Assembly: GCA_002343075.1 (NCBI GenBank) | Contig: DDRH01000059.1 | Location: 18,400 to 41,631 of the forward strand | Direction of reading: 5' to 3' | DNA length: 23,232 bases | From: Phycisphaerales bacterium UBA2421 | GTDB lineage: Bacteria > Planctomycetota > Phycisphaerae > Tepidisphaerales > Tepidisphaeraceae | Shown: positions 1 to 7,504 of the stretch, one piece after another | How positions within the stretch are numbered: position 1 is the stretch's first letter | Layout: each line of letters opens with the position of its first letter | Position numbers and translations under genes: made by a program | Notes under the pieces: generated by a model | What the model was told of the DNA's origin: nothing | The model's input: the letters and a program-made list of their open reading frames with translations, nothing else | Database searches by the model: none

Positions 1-165
1 CATGATCGTGGCGGGGTTGCTGTTCATCAGCACGACCCGATACCCCTCCTCGCGCAGCGCGCGACACGCCTGCACGCCGGAATAGTCAAACTCGCAGCCC
101 TGACCAATGACAATCGGGCCGGAACCAATGATGAGAATCGAATGAATGTCGGTGCGCTTGGGCAT
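1..165 (-). CDS. carB: Carbamoyl-phosphate synthase large subunit, N-terminal fragment
   Basis: The reverse strand encodes the first 55 residues of the large subunit of carbamoyl-phosphate synthase; the rest lies beyond the left edge of the window. The protein starts [20 protein letters not shown] and continues with the [10 protein letters not shown] and [13 protein letters not shown] segments, the highly conserved start of the first ATP-grasp half. The family makes carbamoyl phosphate from glutamine-derived ammonia, bicarbonate and two ATP in the cytoplasm, for pyrimidine and arginine synthesis. The start at 165 matches the usual CarB start, although no clear Shine-Dalgarno sequence precedes it. 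It is divergent from the lipase-like gene at 311. Identification is firm despite the short length because nearly every residue is typical of the family. Confidence 0.95.
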   Translation of the reverse strand, partial: MPKRTDIHSILIIGSGPIVIGQGCEFDYSGVQACRALREEGYRVVLMNSNPATIM

Positions 166-310
166 CGTGGGTAGTTTTGTCCTGAGTTAATGCGAGTCTG
201 AACCGTGGGTGTAATCTACAGGCAGCGCGAGGAAAGCTAAAACCCTGCCGCAAGATTCAGCCCTCCACCTCAATGACCGCATTATTGACATGAAATAGTA
301 TTTACTAACA

Positions 311-1087
311 ATGACGTTGGTGCCTCCAGTTGTGCTCCATCATGGCTTGTTCGGATTCGGCAACATTCGCATTGGCCCGTTTCCTTTGCGCTACTTTGCA
401 GGGCGAATCGAGCGCGCCATCACGGAAATGGGCCATCCGCTGATCATCGCGCGATGCCATCCAACGGGCCCGATTGAACTTCGGGCTCGGCAGCTAAAGC
501 AACTGATCATCCGAGACCGGCAATCGCTCCGGCGGGCCAATGAAAGTGTGATCATCCTCGCACACTCGCTCGGCGGGCTTGATGCACGCTACATGGTCAC
601 TCACCTCGGCATGGCCGACCGGGTACAGGCGATTGTCACGCTCGCAACTCCCCACCGCGGCAGCAGTTACGCCGATTGGGTCGTGCAGAACCTCGGCGAT
701 CGCCTCGGTGGCAAAAGCCTTATCTCCAAGCTTGGCATCGACTTGCGCGCCCTCGCCGATCTCACCACCGGCTCGATGGCAACTTTCAATAGCCAAACGC
801 CCAACGCCCCGGGCGTCGACTATTTCTCCGTTGCGGGCGTGCAGAACGCCTCAAAGTGCGCGCCGTTTCTGCTCCACTCGCACAGTGTGGTTTTCCGCTG
901 CGAGGGAGAGAATGACGGAGTGGTGAGCCTGAACAGCGCGAAGTGGGGCCAGTTTCTTGGTACCTGGCCCACGGATCACCTGCATATCATCAATAAGCGC
1001 TTCACGCCCGAGTCGCTGCTCCCCCGGCACGATGTAACGGCGCGTTACACAGCGATCCTGGAAACTGTGCTCGGCAGGCAGGCCTGA
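311..1087 (+). CDS. Alpha/beta-hydrolase, triacylglycerol lipase-like
   Basis: The 258-residue product has the layout of bacterial lipases. HHGLFGFG at residues 10-17 is the oxyanion-hole strand. AHSLGG at 84-89 is the nucleophile elbow with Ser86. ATPHRGS at 112-118 is the loop typical of lipases related to LipA of Pseudomonas and Burkholderia. Asp202 in GENDGVV and His223 in TDHLHIIN complete a plausible catalytic triad. The expected reaction is hydrolysis of an acyl ester such as an acylglycerol. No signal peptide or membrane segment is visible, so a cytoplasmic location or a non-lipid ester substrate is possible. The start ATG follows an AT-rich stretch without a clear ribosome site. The fold and triad are well supported; the substrate is not known. 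Confidence 0.8.
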   Translation: MTLVPPVVLHHGLFGFGNIRIGPFPLRYFAGRIERAITEMGHPLIIARCHPTGPIELRARQLKQLIIRDRQSLRRANESVIILAHSLGGLDARYMVTHLGMADRVQAIVTLATPHRGSSYADWVVQNLGDRLGGKSLISKLGIDLRALADLTTGSMATFNSQTPNAPGVDYFSVAGVQNASKCAPFLLHSHSVVFRCEGENDGVVSLNSAKWGQFLGTWPTDHLHIINKRFTPESLLPRHDVTARYTAILETVLGRQA

Positions 1088-1171
1088 TTCTAGGTAAAGC
1101 TCTTGCAGAGACGTACTTGCGCCAATCCGCTGCCCACTCTTCGCATCGGTGTTCTCGCTCGATGCCGCGTA

Positions 1172-1177
1172 TACAAT
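1172..1177 (+). promoter_or_regulatory. Candidate -10 box (TACAAT) 7 bases before an ATG
   Basis: TACAAT lies in GC-rich surroundings with exactly seven bases between it and the ATG at 1185. That spacing would put the transcription start at or within a base or two of the start codon, giving a leaderless mRNA. No TTGACA-like -35 box is present at the usual distance and there is no Shine-Dalgarno sequence. Similar arrangements occur at 12840 and near 17420. Confidence 0.35.
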
Positions 1178-1184
1178 TCATCCG

Positions 1185-2093
1185 ATGAACAAACTTGCGG
1201 TCACCGCTCGCTCGCTCCATGACGACATCCGAATCGCCGCGGGCGCCTCACGCAAGATTGGCTTCGATGGCATGGTTGTACCTTCGCGCTCCGCCTCGCT
1301 TGATCTGACAGAGCTTGGCGAAACTGGCACCCGTGACTTCCGCCACATCCTCGCGTCCTACGATCAGATACTTGTTGCGATCGATAGCTCCCTCGGCAAG
1401 GCCGGTTTTTCCCTCACCGCCGACGTCGACCGCGCACTGGCGCGAATGGGCAAAGTCCTGCAAGCCGCCGCGGGTCTTGGCTGCACTACGGTCTGCCTCG
1501 ACCTCGGCCCCCTGCCGCCCGCGCCGGTTTCTGAGCAACCGAAACCCGCCATCACGCCCGAACTCGCGGGGCTGATCATCATCCCAAGACCCGAACCTGG
1601 CGCATCAGCCAGCGATGTCAATGTGTCGAAACGTTCAAACTCCGAACCGCGCGATGCGGCGTTTGAATCGCACATCAACAGCGCCATGACGGAACTGGGC
1701 CAGATTGCCGATCGCTTTAGCATTGCAATAGCCGCACGTTCGAGCCTTGCCTCGTTTGCCTCCCTCGCATTCTTGCTTGACGGCGTGCAATGTCCGTGGT
1801 TTGGAGTAGACCTTGACACCATACACATGCTCGCCGACGAATGGCCCGCCGACGCGGTCTTCTCAACGGTGGGCGCGCAGATTCGCCATGTGAGAGCCCG
1901 CGACGCCGCAAAAGGCGCCGGTGGCCGGGTGCTCTCATGCGATATCAGCGCGGGAAGTGTGGATTGGCCCGAGGTGTTCACCAACCTGGACGCTGCTGGC
2001 TACAAAGGCTGGGTGACCGCGGACTGCGCTGAACTGCCCAATTCTGCTGTCAGTTCGGCACATGCACTGAGAGTATTGCGACAATGCAGGTGA
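1185..2093 (+). CDS. TIM-barrel protein related to sugar-phosphate isomerases/epimerases
   Basis: The 302-residue product, counted from the ATG at 1185, resembles the xylose-isomerase-like TIM barrels (AP-endonuclease 2 superfamily). It has an early IGFDGMVV strand-turn, a central GVDLDTIHML segment, IRHVRARDA where active members read HVHxKD, and a late AAGYKGWVTADCAEL where active members read GYxGxxxxE. Several positions that normally bind metal appear changed: the mid-protein strand reads IAARSSL instead of an xxxEP motif, and the final strand has Asp where Glu is usual. It may therefore be catalytically altered or inactive. The reading frame could extend upstream to 1149, but those codons have no family similarity and would overlap the putative promoter. 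It is convergent with the GNAT gene at 2140. The fold is fairly likely; the function is unknown. Confidence 0.6.
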   Translation: MNKLAVTARSLHDDIRIAAGASRKIGFDGMVVPSRSASLDLTELGETGTRDFRHILASYDQILVAIDSSLGKAGFSLTADVDRALARMGKVLQAAAGLGCTTVCLDLGPLPPAPVSEQPKPAITPELAGLIIIPRPEPGASASDVNVSKRSNSEPRDAAFESHINSAMTELGQIADRFSIAIAARSSLASFASLAFLLDGVQCPWFGVDLDTIHMLADEWPADAVFSTVGAQIRHVRARDAAKGAGGRVLSCDISAGSVDWPEVFTNLDAAGYKGWVTADCAELPNSAVSSAHALRVLRQCR

Positions 2094-2139
2094 CAGACCA
2101 CGGGAGTGTGCTCGGCGTGCGCCGCGGGCTTGTTGCGAG

Positions 2140-2625
2140 TCAGTGATTTGACCCGGTGCCGGCGTCATTCAACATTGTCAACTTGGCTTCCATCACGTCG
2201 TAGTGCGTCATATACATGCCCAGCGATTCATATGTCTGCTTCGCGCGAATGTTATCTCGTTCGACATAAAGCCGAAGCACAACCGCTCCCGCCGCTCGTG
2301 CTGCGGACTGGACATGCTTGTACATTTCGCGAAACACACCCGTGCGCCGGTAATCTGGGGCAACATAGACACTTTGTAGCCACCACATATCGCCGTTGCG
2401 CCAATCGCTCCACTCATGGGTGATCATGCAGCAACCGACCACACGGCCATCGATCTCGGCCGCGAAATAGCGGGCCTTGGTGGCGTCGCTCAACCCAGCT
2501 TGCACGCCTGCGAGAATGGTGCCGACGTCAAGTTGAACGCCCTCGGTCTCCATCGCCATGGCTGTGTTGAAGTGGGCAATGGTCTGGGCATCTGAAGAGT
2601 TGGCGGGACGAATGTGAATGGTCAT
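2140..2625 (-). CDS. GNAT-family N-acetyltransferase
   Basis: The 161-residue product spans a single GNAT domain. It starts IRPANSSDAQTIAHFN, has the strand pair YFAAEIDGRVVGCCMI, the central WWLQSVYVAPDYRRTGVFREM segment whose RRTGVF is the acetyl-CoA pyrophosphate-binding loop, and the closing VERDNIRAKQTYESLGM. Such enzymes transfer an acetyl group from acetyl-CoA to an amine on a small molecule, peptide or protein; the acceptor here cannot be read from the sequence. The start lies 21 bases after the ruvB stop on the same strand, so it is probably the last gene of the ruvCAB transcript. No clear terminator was seen in the 46 bases separating it from the convergent gene ending at 2093. Confidence 0.85.
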   Translation of the reverse strand: MTIHIRPANSSDAQTIAHFNTAMAMETEGVQLDVGTILAGVQAGLSDATKARYFAAEIDGRVVGCCMITHEWSDWRNGDMWWLQSVYVAPDYRRTGVFREMYKHVQSAARAAGAVVLRLYVERDNIRAKQTYESLGMYMTHYDVMEAKLTMLNDAGTGSNH

Positions 2626-2646
2626 CAGGTTGGCCGGGGCTGAGGG

Positions 2647-3681
2647 TTACTCATCAAAGAGGTTATTGCTGTCATCGTCGTTCGGCGCGGACATGCCCAG
2701 GTGCTCATATGCAGCGCGCGTCGCCCGGCGCCCCTGCCGAGTTCTTGTAAGTAGTGCCTGCTGCAGGAGATACGGCTCGACCACATCCTCCAGAGTATCG
2801 CGCTCTTCGCCGAGCGTTGCGGCGACGGCTTCGATGCCCACCGGCCCACCGGCGTAAACATCGATAATCGCGCGCAGGAACGCTCGGTCTTGATCATCCA
2901 GGCCACGTTTATCGATGCCTTCTAGTTCCAGCGCCCGCTGCGTCATCAAGACATTCACCGTGCCGTCACCCTGCACCGCGGCAAAGTCGCGGACACGGCG
3001 AAGCAGCCTGATCGCGACGCGCGGGGTACCACGGCTTCGAGTTGAAAGCTCCTTCAAGGCCGCCGCCTCCACCTGCAAATCAAGCTTGCGTGCATTGGCA
3101 TGCAGAATCTGCAGCAAGTCCTCCGGGGGGTAGAAATCAACATGGGCCACGATGCCGAATCGCGATCGCATTGGGCTGGTGAGCAACCCGATGCGAGTCG
3201 TCGCGCCGATGAGCGTAAACGGCTTCACCTGCACCGTGATTGTGCGCGCATGTACACCCGCTTCCATGGTGAGATCAATCTTGAAATCTTCCATCGCAGA
3301 ATAGAGCGATTCCTCCACCACGACGGGCAGCCGGTGAATCTCGTCGATGAACAGTACATCGCCATGACTCAGCCGGTTGAGAATGCCAGTCAGATCAGCC
3401 CCGCGGGTGATGGCTGGCCCGGCCACGACGTGAACCGCCGCCCCTACTTCATTGGCAATCACATGCGCCAGGGACGTCTTCCCCAACCCCGGTGGACCGT
3501 GCAGAAGCACATGCTCCACAGGATCCTTCCGCTTGACTGCGGCCTGCACCGCAATGCTCAGCTTGGTGATCACCTGCTGCTGCCCGACATACTCATCAAA
3601 CTTCTGCGGGCGCGTCGTCGGCCCGCGCGACGGTTCATCGTCGTGCTGAGCCTCGGCGGAGATGATTCTTTCGCGAGCCAT
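2647..3681 (-). CDS. ruvB: Holliday junction branch migration ATPase RuvB
   Basis: The 344-residue product is a full-length RuvB, the AAA+ motor that forms hexamer rings on DNA arms at a RuvA-bound Holliday junction and drives branch migration. Visible motifs are YVGQQQV near residue 31, Walker A GPPGLGKTS at 62-70, Walker B LFIDEIHRL at 110-118, the sensor region GATTRIGLLTSPMRSRFG at 159-176 holding the arginine finger, and a C-terminal winged-helix part with GPVGIEAVAATLGEERDTLE. The start at 3681 gives MARERIISAE, which aligns with the usual N-terminus. An open frame continues upstream to 3762, but it overlaps the ruvA end and lacks family similarity. The gene follows ruvA after 70 bases. 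Confidence 0.97.
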   Translation of the reverse strand: MARERIISAEAQHDDEPSRGPTTRPQKFDEYVGQQQVITKLSIAVQAAVKRKDPVEHVLLHGPPGLGKTSLAHVIANEVGAAVHVVAGPAITRGADLTGILNRLSHGDVLFIDEIHRLPVVVEESLYSAMEDFKIDLTMEAGVHARTITVQVKPFTLIGATTRIGLLTSPMRSRFGIVAHVDFYPPEDLLQILHANARKLDLQVEAAALKELSTRSRGTPRVAIRLLRRVRDFAAVQGDGTVNVLMTQRALELEGIDKRGLDDQDRAFLRAIIDVYAGGPVGIEAVAATLGEERDTLEDVVEPYLLQQALLTRTRQGRRATRAAYEHLGMSAPNDDDSNNLFDE

Positions 3682-3691
3682 ATCTGGGAAA

Positions 3692-3719
3692 GGATGAAGC
3701 GTCAATGATAAAGTATGAA
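3692..3719 (+). repeat. Degenerate 7-bp repeat in the ruvA-ruvB spacer
   Basis: Read on the plus strand, four consecutive 7-base units are GGATGAA, GCGTCAA, TGATAAA and GTATGAA. The first and last match the GGATGAA-like units seen at 19551-19631 and lie in the same seven-base register, while the middle two are decayed. The tract is just upstream of the ruvB start codon, so it would be transcribed as its complement in the ruvA-ruvB spacer. A repeat this weak could be chance on its own; the matching tracts elsewhere make it worth recording. Confidence 0.35.
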
Positions 3720-3751
3720 TCGCGTGCAACTCATCACTTCTCGCTCGACAT

Positions 3752-4375
3752 TCATCCTGCATGCAATCTTAACATAACCGGCACAAGTTGTTCGGCGCGG
3801 GAGAGCTTTGGGTCGGTTTGCTTTGCTCTTTCAAGTAAGTTCTCAGCCTCGACCCGCCGCAGGCCAATCTGCGGGCCACAGACGAGGGCGATGGCTGTCT
3901 CATCTTCCGTCGAACGCTTCGCCTGCTTCACTTCGACAACCGGGGCCGAAAGAAACGCCGCCATCTTCCCACTGAGTTTGGCGATGATCGTCTCGGCCAT
4001 GCGCTTGCCAATTTGCGGCAGCTCAATCAGAAATCGAGTGTTGCAGCTCTCGATTGCATGGGCCACTTCCTCAATCGGTTCGATCAGACACTTCAGCGCC
4101 TTCCTCGGCCCGATGCCGTTAACGCTGGTAAACAGTTCAAAGAACTTCTTCTCCGTCGGCCGGCGGAATCCGATCAGTCTTGGTTCGAGATTGCCCCTGT
4201 TGGCGTCACCTTCAAGATAGCACAATGTATGAAGCGTCAGCTCCTGATGGAGTTGCCCCCGCAACGGCTCGATCTCGCCGGCGCAGACAAGCAGCTCGTA
4301 GCGCATCGCGCCGATATCCACTTCAATCCGGTCGTCGTGCACCGCTGCGAGTCTGCCTGTCAAGGCACTGATCAT
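3752..4375 (-). CDS. ruvA: Holliday junction DNA-binding protein RuvA
   Basis: The 207-residue product matches the usual RuvA length. It recognises the four-way junction as a tetramer and loads RuvB. Residues 1-70 form the OB-fold domain starting MISALTGRLA, with the acidic stretch LEGDAN near 54-59 where E. coli RuvA carries its acidic pin. Two helix-hairpin-helix motifs follow: LFTSVNGIGPRKALK around 81-95 and LIELPQIGKRMAETI around 116-130. Residues from about 155 form the flexible C-terminal domain that contacts RuvB. The chosen start at 4375 gives the standard N-terminus; an upstream in-frame ATG at 4435 adds 20 residues without similarity. It lies 93 bases downstream of ruvC and is probably co-transcribed with it. 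Confidence 0.96.
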   Translation of the reverse strand: MISALTGRLAAVHDDRIEVDIGAMRYELLVCAGEIEPLRGQLHQELTLHTLCYLEGDANRGNLEPRLIGFRRPTEKKFFELFTSVNGIGPRKALKCLIEPIEEVAHAIESCNTRFLIELPQIGKRMAETIIAKLSGKMAAFLSAPVVEVKQAKRSTEDETAIALVCGPQIGLRRVEAENLLERAKQTDPKLSRAEQLVPVMLRLHAG

Positions 4376-4468
4376 GCCTGCGAGAGTAACCGGGCGACGA
4401 TTGAAAATGAACCGCCGCGCCGTGGGGGTTTCCACCTCTGGCCTCTCGTGGCCGACTCAAGTGACGAA

Positions 4469-4969
4469 TCAGGGCTGAGTCTGCCTCATGCGCCCGCAGC
4501 AAAGGGCCACCGCCAAAGCATCGGCAACGTCCGGCGGTTCGGGAATTGCCTTCAAACCGAAAATCACCTGCACTGCGCGCTGCACTTGCACCTTGGAGGC
4601 ATGGCCATGACCTGTCACAGATTGCTTGATCCGGTTGGCTGCCAGGGCAACGATCTCGATCCCCGCCCGCTGCGCACACAGCAAAATGACACCGCGCGCG
4701 TGCCCCATCAGAATGGCGGTGCGCGGGTGTGCATAGTGCGCGTAAAGTTCCTCGACCGCGATCACCTCCGGCGCGTGTTCAGCGATGATCTGGGTCAGTT
4801 CGCGTTCCAGTTCCACCAGCCGCAATGCGATGGATTGCCGAGCCTCAAGCCTGATTACGCCAGCATCAACCAGGCGCGATTTCGCGGGGGAGAAATCGAT
4901 CACACCGTAGCCGGTAAGCTGCAGGCCGGGGTCGATCCCGAGAATGCGGATGGATGCTCTCAACACCAT
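4469..4969 (-). CDS. ruvC: Holliday junction resolvase RuvC
   Basis: The 166-residue product is a complete RuvC, the metal-dependent endonuclease that cuts Holliday junctions symmetrically after RuvAB migration. The catalytic acids are visible: Asp13 in ILGIDPGL, Glu73 in IAVEELY, and Asp147 and Asp150 in PPDVADALAVAL. The GHARGVILL segment is also typical. As the first gene of the minus-strand cluster it precedes ruvA by 93 bases, so all three resolution genes sit in one transcription unit, whereas in E. coli ruvC is separate from ruvAB. It is divergent from the kinase/nucleotidyltransferase gene. The ATG at 4969 starts six residues before the RILGIDPG strand, a normal spacing. Confidence 0.96.
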   Translation of the reverse strand: MVLRASIRILGIDPGLQLTGYGVIDFSPAKSRLVDAGVIRLEARQSIALRLVELERELTQIIAEHAPEVIAVEELYAHYAHPRTAILMGHARGVILLCAQRAGIEIVALAANRIKQSVTGHGHASKVQVQRAVQVIFGLKAIPEPPDVADALAVALCCGRMRQTQP

Positions 4970-5123
4970 CGAATGTCCTGCAAACTACCCAACACGGCAA
5001 CCCCCGGCGGGCAGGACCGGCGAATCTGCGCCGATTCTTGACGATTCGCGTCCGATAATTCATGCCCCGCCGTCGATTCCGCCGATGTTTCCTTCGGTCG
5101 CCGGCGCGGCCAACTTCGCGGAT

Positions 5124-6677
5124 ATGGCACAGACAACCAAACTTCTCTCCCTGGAAGACCTGCTCAACCTGCGCCAGAGCGCGCGCGCCGATGGCCGGAC
5201 GGTCGTCCACTGCCACGGCTGCTTTGACATCGTTCATCCCGGCCACATTCATCACCTGCAATATGCCCGCTCATTGGGCGATATGCTCGTTGTCTCGGTG
5301 ACGCGCGATACGAATGTAAACAAGGGGGTCGCCAGACCATTGATTCCCGATGACCTTCGCGCAGCCAGCCTCGCCGCACTGGAGTGCGTCGATGCGGTCT
5401 ATCTCAACCCCGACCCGACCGCGGTCGAACTGCTGGGCGCGCTTCAGCCGGACATTTACGTCAAGGGGCGTGAGTATGAGCACAACCACGATCCCCGCTT
5501 CCTCGCCGAGCGCGATGCCGTTACATCGGCCGGCGGGCGGATCGTGTTCTCGTCCGGCGACATCGTTTACTCTTCCACGGCACTGATCAGCCAGATGCAG
5601 CGGCAGGACGCGTTCAGCGACGAAAAGCTCCGCCGCTTCTGCGACGAAGGCGGGCTGACGGCGGCCTCGCTGGCCAACACGGTTCATCGGTTTCGCGGGC
5701 AGAAGGTCGTTGTCATCGGCGACTATATCCTTGATCGATACCACTTTTGCGATGCGACAGGCGTGGCCGGGGAAGCGCCGATGATGGCGCTCCGATCGCT
5801 CGACCGCCGCGATTATGACGGCGGCGCCGGCGTCATTGCCGCCCACCTCGCCGCTGTCGGTGCCGAGCCGATCCTGGTTACGGCGCTGGCAGACGATGAC
5901 GAATCAAGACAGGCAGAGATTCGACTGCGCGCGGCGGGAATTGAGGTCGTCGCCTCAAGGCATCGGCGAGACTTGGTTACAAAGAGCCGCTTTCTTGCCG
6001 ACGAAACCAAATTGTTCAAACTCGACGAAGGTGCCGCGCAGCCGACCGACTCCATCGCACAAGCAGCGGTTGCAGACCAGATCCTCGCCGCGGCGCAGGG
6101 AGCGGCGGCGGTCATCTTTGCCGACTTTGGCTATGGTCTGATCACCACTGGATTGCTCGACCAGATCATGCCGCGCTTGCGCGCCACCGTCCCGATCATC
6201 ACGGCAGATGTGTCCGGCAAACAGGCGACGCTCGCCCGCTTTAAGGATGTGGACCTGCTTTGTCCGACTGAACGCGAGATGCGCGAAACGCTGCAAGATT
6301 TCTCCAGCGGGCTGGGGGCGGTTGTAGCACACCTGCTGCAGGTGACGCGCGCGAGGCATGCGCTGGTAACCCTGGGTAAGCAGGGGTTGGTAAGCTTCCG
6401 CTGGCCGGAGAACACCCCCGCGGCCTCGGGTTATCGGCTTCGGTCGGACTATCTTCCCGCGATGAGCGCGCGCTGCGTCGATCCACTCGGCTGCGGCGAT
6501 GCCCTGCTGGCGATCGCCAGCCTCGCTCTCGCAACCGGCGCAAGCATCGAAGCGGCGGCGTACCTCGGCTCGGCCGCTGCGGGAATTGAGGTGGAGAAGC
6601 TCGGGAATGTCCCGATCACCACCGACGAACTGATGCAAACAATTCACGAACGTCTGGCGCGCCTCGCCGCCGCTTAG
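5124..6677 (+). CDS. HldE/RfaE-like fusion: nucleotidyltransferase then PfkB-family sugar kinase (domain order inverted)
   Basis: The 517-residue product joins two domains found in the ADP-heptose synthesis enzyme HldE, in the opposite order. Residues 25-160 are a cytidylyltransferase-like domain with HGCFDIVHPGH at 31-41, RPLIPDDLRAASLAALECVD, and PDIYVKGREYEHN near 109-121. Residues 190-500 are a PfkB/ribokinase domain with VVVIGDYILDRY near 195, GVAGEAPM, GGAGVIAAHLAAVGA, TKLFKLDEG, and the anion-hole motif DPLGCGDALLA with catalytic Asp459. The usual GAGD reads GCGD. By analogy it would phosphorylate and nucleotidylate a sugar phosphate for a surface polysaccharide, but the sugar is unknown and no gmhA, gmhB or hldD lies nearby. 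The ATG at 5085 is an alternative start and would follow a GATAAT sequence at 5054. Two glycosyltransferase genes follow immediately. Confidence 0.85.
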   Translation: MAQTTKLLSLEDLLNLRQSARADGRTVVHCHGCFDIVHPGHIHHLQYARSLGDMLVVSVTRDTNVNKGVARPLIPDDLRAASLAALECVDAVYLNPDPTAVELLGALQPDIYVKGREYEHNHDPRFLAERDAVTSAGGRIVFSSGDIVYSSTALISQMQRQDAFSDEKLRRFCDEGGLTAASLANTVHRFRGQKVVVIGDYILDRYHFCDATGVAGEAPMMALRSLDRRDYDGGAGVIAAHLAAVGAEPILVTALADDDESRQAEIRLRAAGIEVVASRHRRDLVTKSRFLADETKLFKLDEGAAQPTDSIAQAAVADQILAAAQGAAAVIFADFGYGLITTGLLDQIMPRLRATVPIITADVSGKQATLARFKDVDLLCPTEREMRETLQDFSSGLGAVVAHLLQVTRARHALVTLGKQGLVSFRWPENTPAASGYRLRSDYLPAMSARCVDPLGCGDALLAIASLALATGASIEAAAYLGSAAAGIEVEKLGNVPITTDELMQTIHERLARLAAA

Positions 6678-6721
6678 GCCGATTGGCGATGCGCGGGCCG
6701 GATTACCGATAAAGGTAACGT

Positions 6722-7501
6722 ATGTACGATCTTTCAATTGTCCTGCCCACCTGCAACCGCGGACGTCTGCTGGAGAAATGCCTGGCATCCATCATCGCCA
6801 ACACCAAATGTTCCTTCGAGATTGTTGTGGTCGATGGGGCGAGCACCGACAGCACACAAGCCACCCTCAATGAAGCGGCACACGACCTCGGCGACCGGCT
6901 GAAGATCATCCGCGAAGAGAAGCGGGAAGGATTTGTCCGTGCCACCAACAAGGGCTTTCGCGCCGCGGCCGGCCGCAACCTCACCTGGCTTAATGACGAC
7001 GCGCGCGTCACCCCCGGCACACTCGACGCCGCGGTCTATCAGATTGATCACGCGCCGGCCGATGTCGCCTTTGTCGCCATGTTTCATGCTTGGCAGTCAC
7101 AGCGCAATGTCGCCTACGAGCTGACCCATCAGGGGCATGTATATCGCCTCTGCCATGTCCGCGGCACGCTGTATGCCAATTTCCCAGTTGGTCGGCGGGT
7201 TACGTTTGAAAAGCTCAACTACTTCGATGAACGCTTCTTCGTCGCTGGTGCCGATCCCGACCTGTCGCTCAAGGCATGGCATGCCGGGATGAAGGTGGTG
7301 CCCGCATACGGCACGATGATTGACCATGACGAATTCTCCGATCTCCGCCGGCAGGATGACAACCAGCATTTCCGTGAGGACAACGAGAAACTCTTTGCCA
7401 AGTGGAACCTGCCCCCCAAGAACCTGGCGGGAAACGACTTCAATCCCATGACGCCCTGCACCCTGCGAGGCTCGCGGTCCGAACAGCTCATAGCGGCGTG
7501 A
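6722..7501 (+). CDS. Family 2 glycosyltransferase
   Basis: The 259-residue product is a GT-A fold glycosyltransferase. It starts YDLSIVLPTCNRGRLLEKCL, has the nucleotide-binding EIVVVDGASTD segment with Asp38, and WLNDDARV at 89-96, where the two aspartates stand at the metal-binding DxD position. A later FDERFFVAGADPDLSLKAW matches the acceptor-side ED-like region of GT2 enzymes. It would move a sugar from a nucleotide donor onto a glycan or other acceptor at the cytoplasmic face of the membrane; no membrane helix is visible. AAGGT at 6712-6716 gives a reasonable ribosome site. It starts 44 bases after the HldE-like gene and ends 3 bases before the next glycosyltransferase, so the three are probably one operon. 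Confidence 0.88.
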   Translation: MYDLSIVLPTCNRGRLLEKCLASIIANTKCSFEIVVVDGASTDSTQATLNEAAHDLGDRLKIIREEKREGFVRATNKGFRAAAGRNLTWLNDDARVTPGTLDAAVYQIDHAPADVAFVAMFHAWQSQRNVAYELTHQGHVYRLCHVRGTLYANFPVGRRVTFEKLNYFDERFFVAGADPDLSLKAWHAGMKVVPAYGTMIDHDEFSDLRRQDDNQHFREDNEKLFAKWNLPPKNLAGNDFNPMTPCTLRGSRSEQLIAA

Positions 7502-7504
7502 ATT

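Noticed and set aside
285..290. TTGACA before the lipase-like gene, looking like a -35 box
   Set aside because: A 17-base spacer would place the -10 box on the start codon at 311, and no TATAAT-like hexamer fits at that place. The TAGTAT at 296-301 is too near to pair with it.
4013..5041. Long plus-strand open frame of 342 codons opposite ruvA and ruvC
   Set aside because: It is antisense to two certain genes, has no recognisable motif, and is the kind of long shadow frame expected in GC-rich coding DNA.
5038..5059. TTGACG and GATAAT as a promoter for the HldE-like gene
   Set aside because: The boxes are only 10 bases apart, too close for a standard sigma-70 promoter. GATAAT alone may still be a -10 box, so it is only mentioned in that gene's entry.
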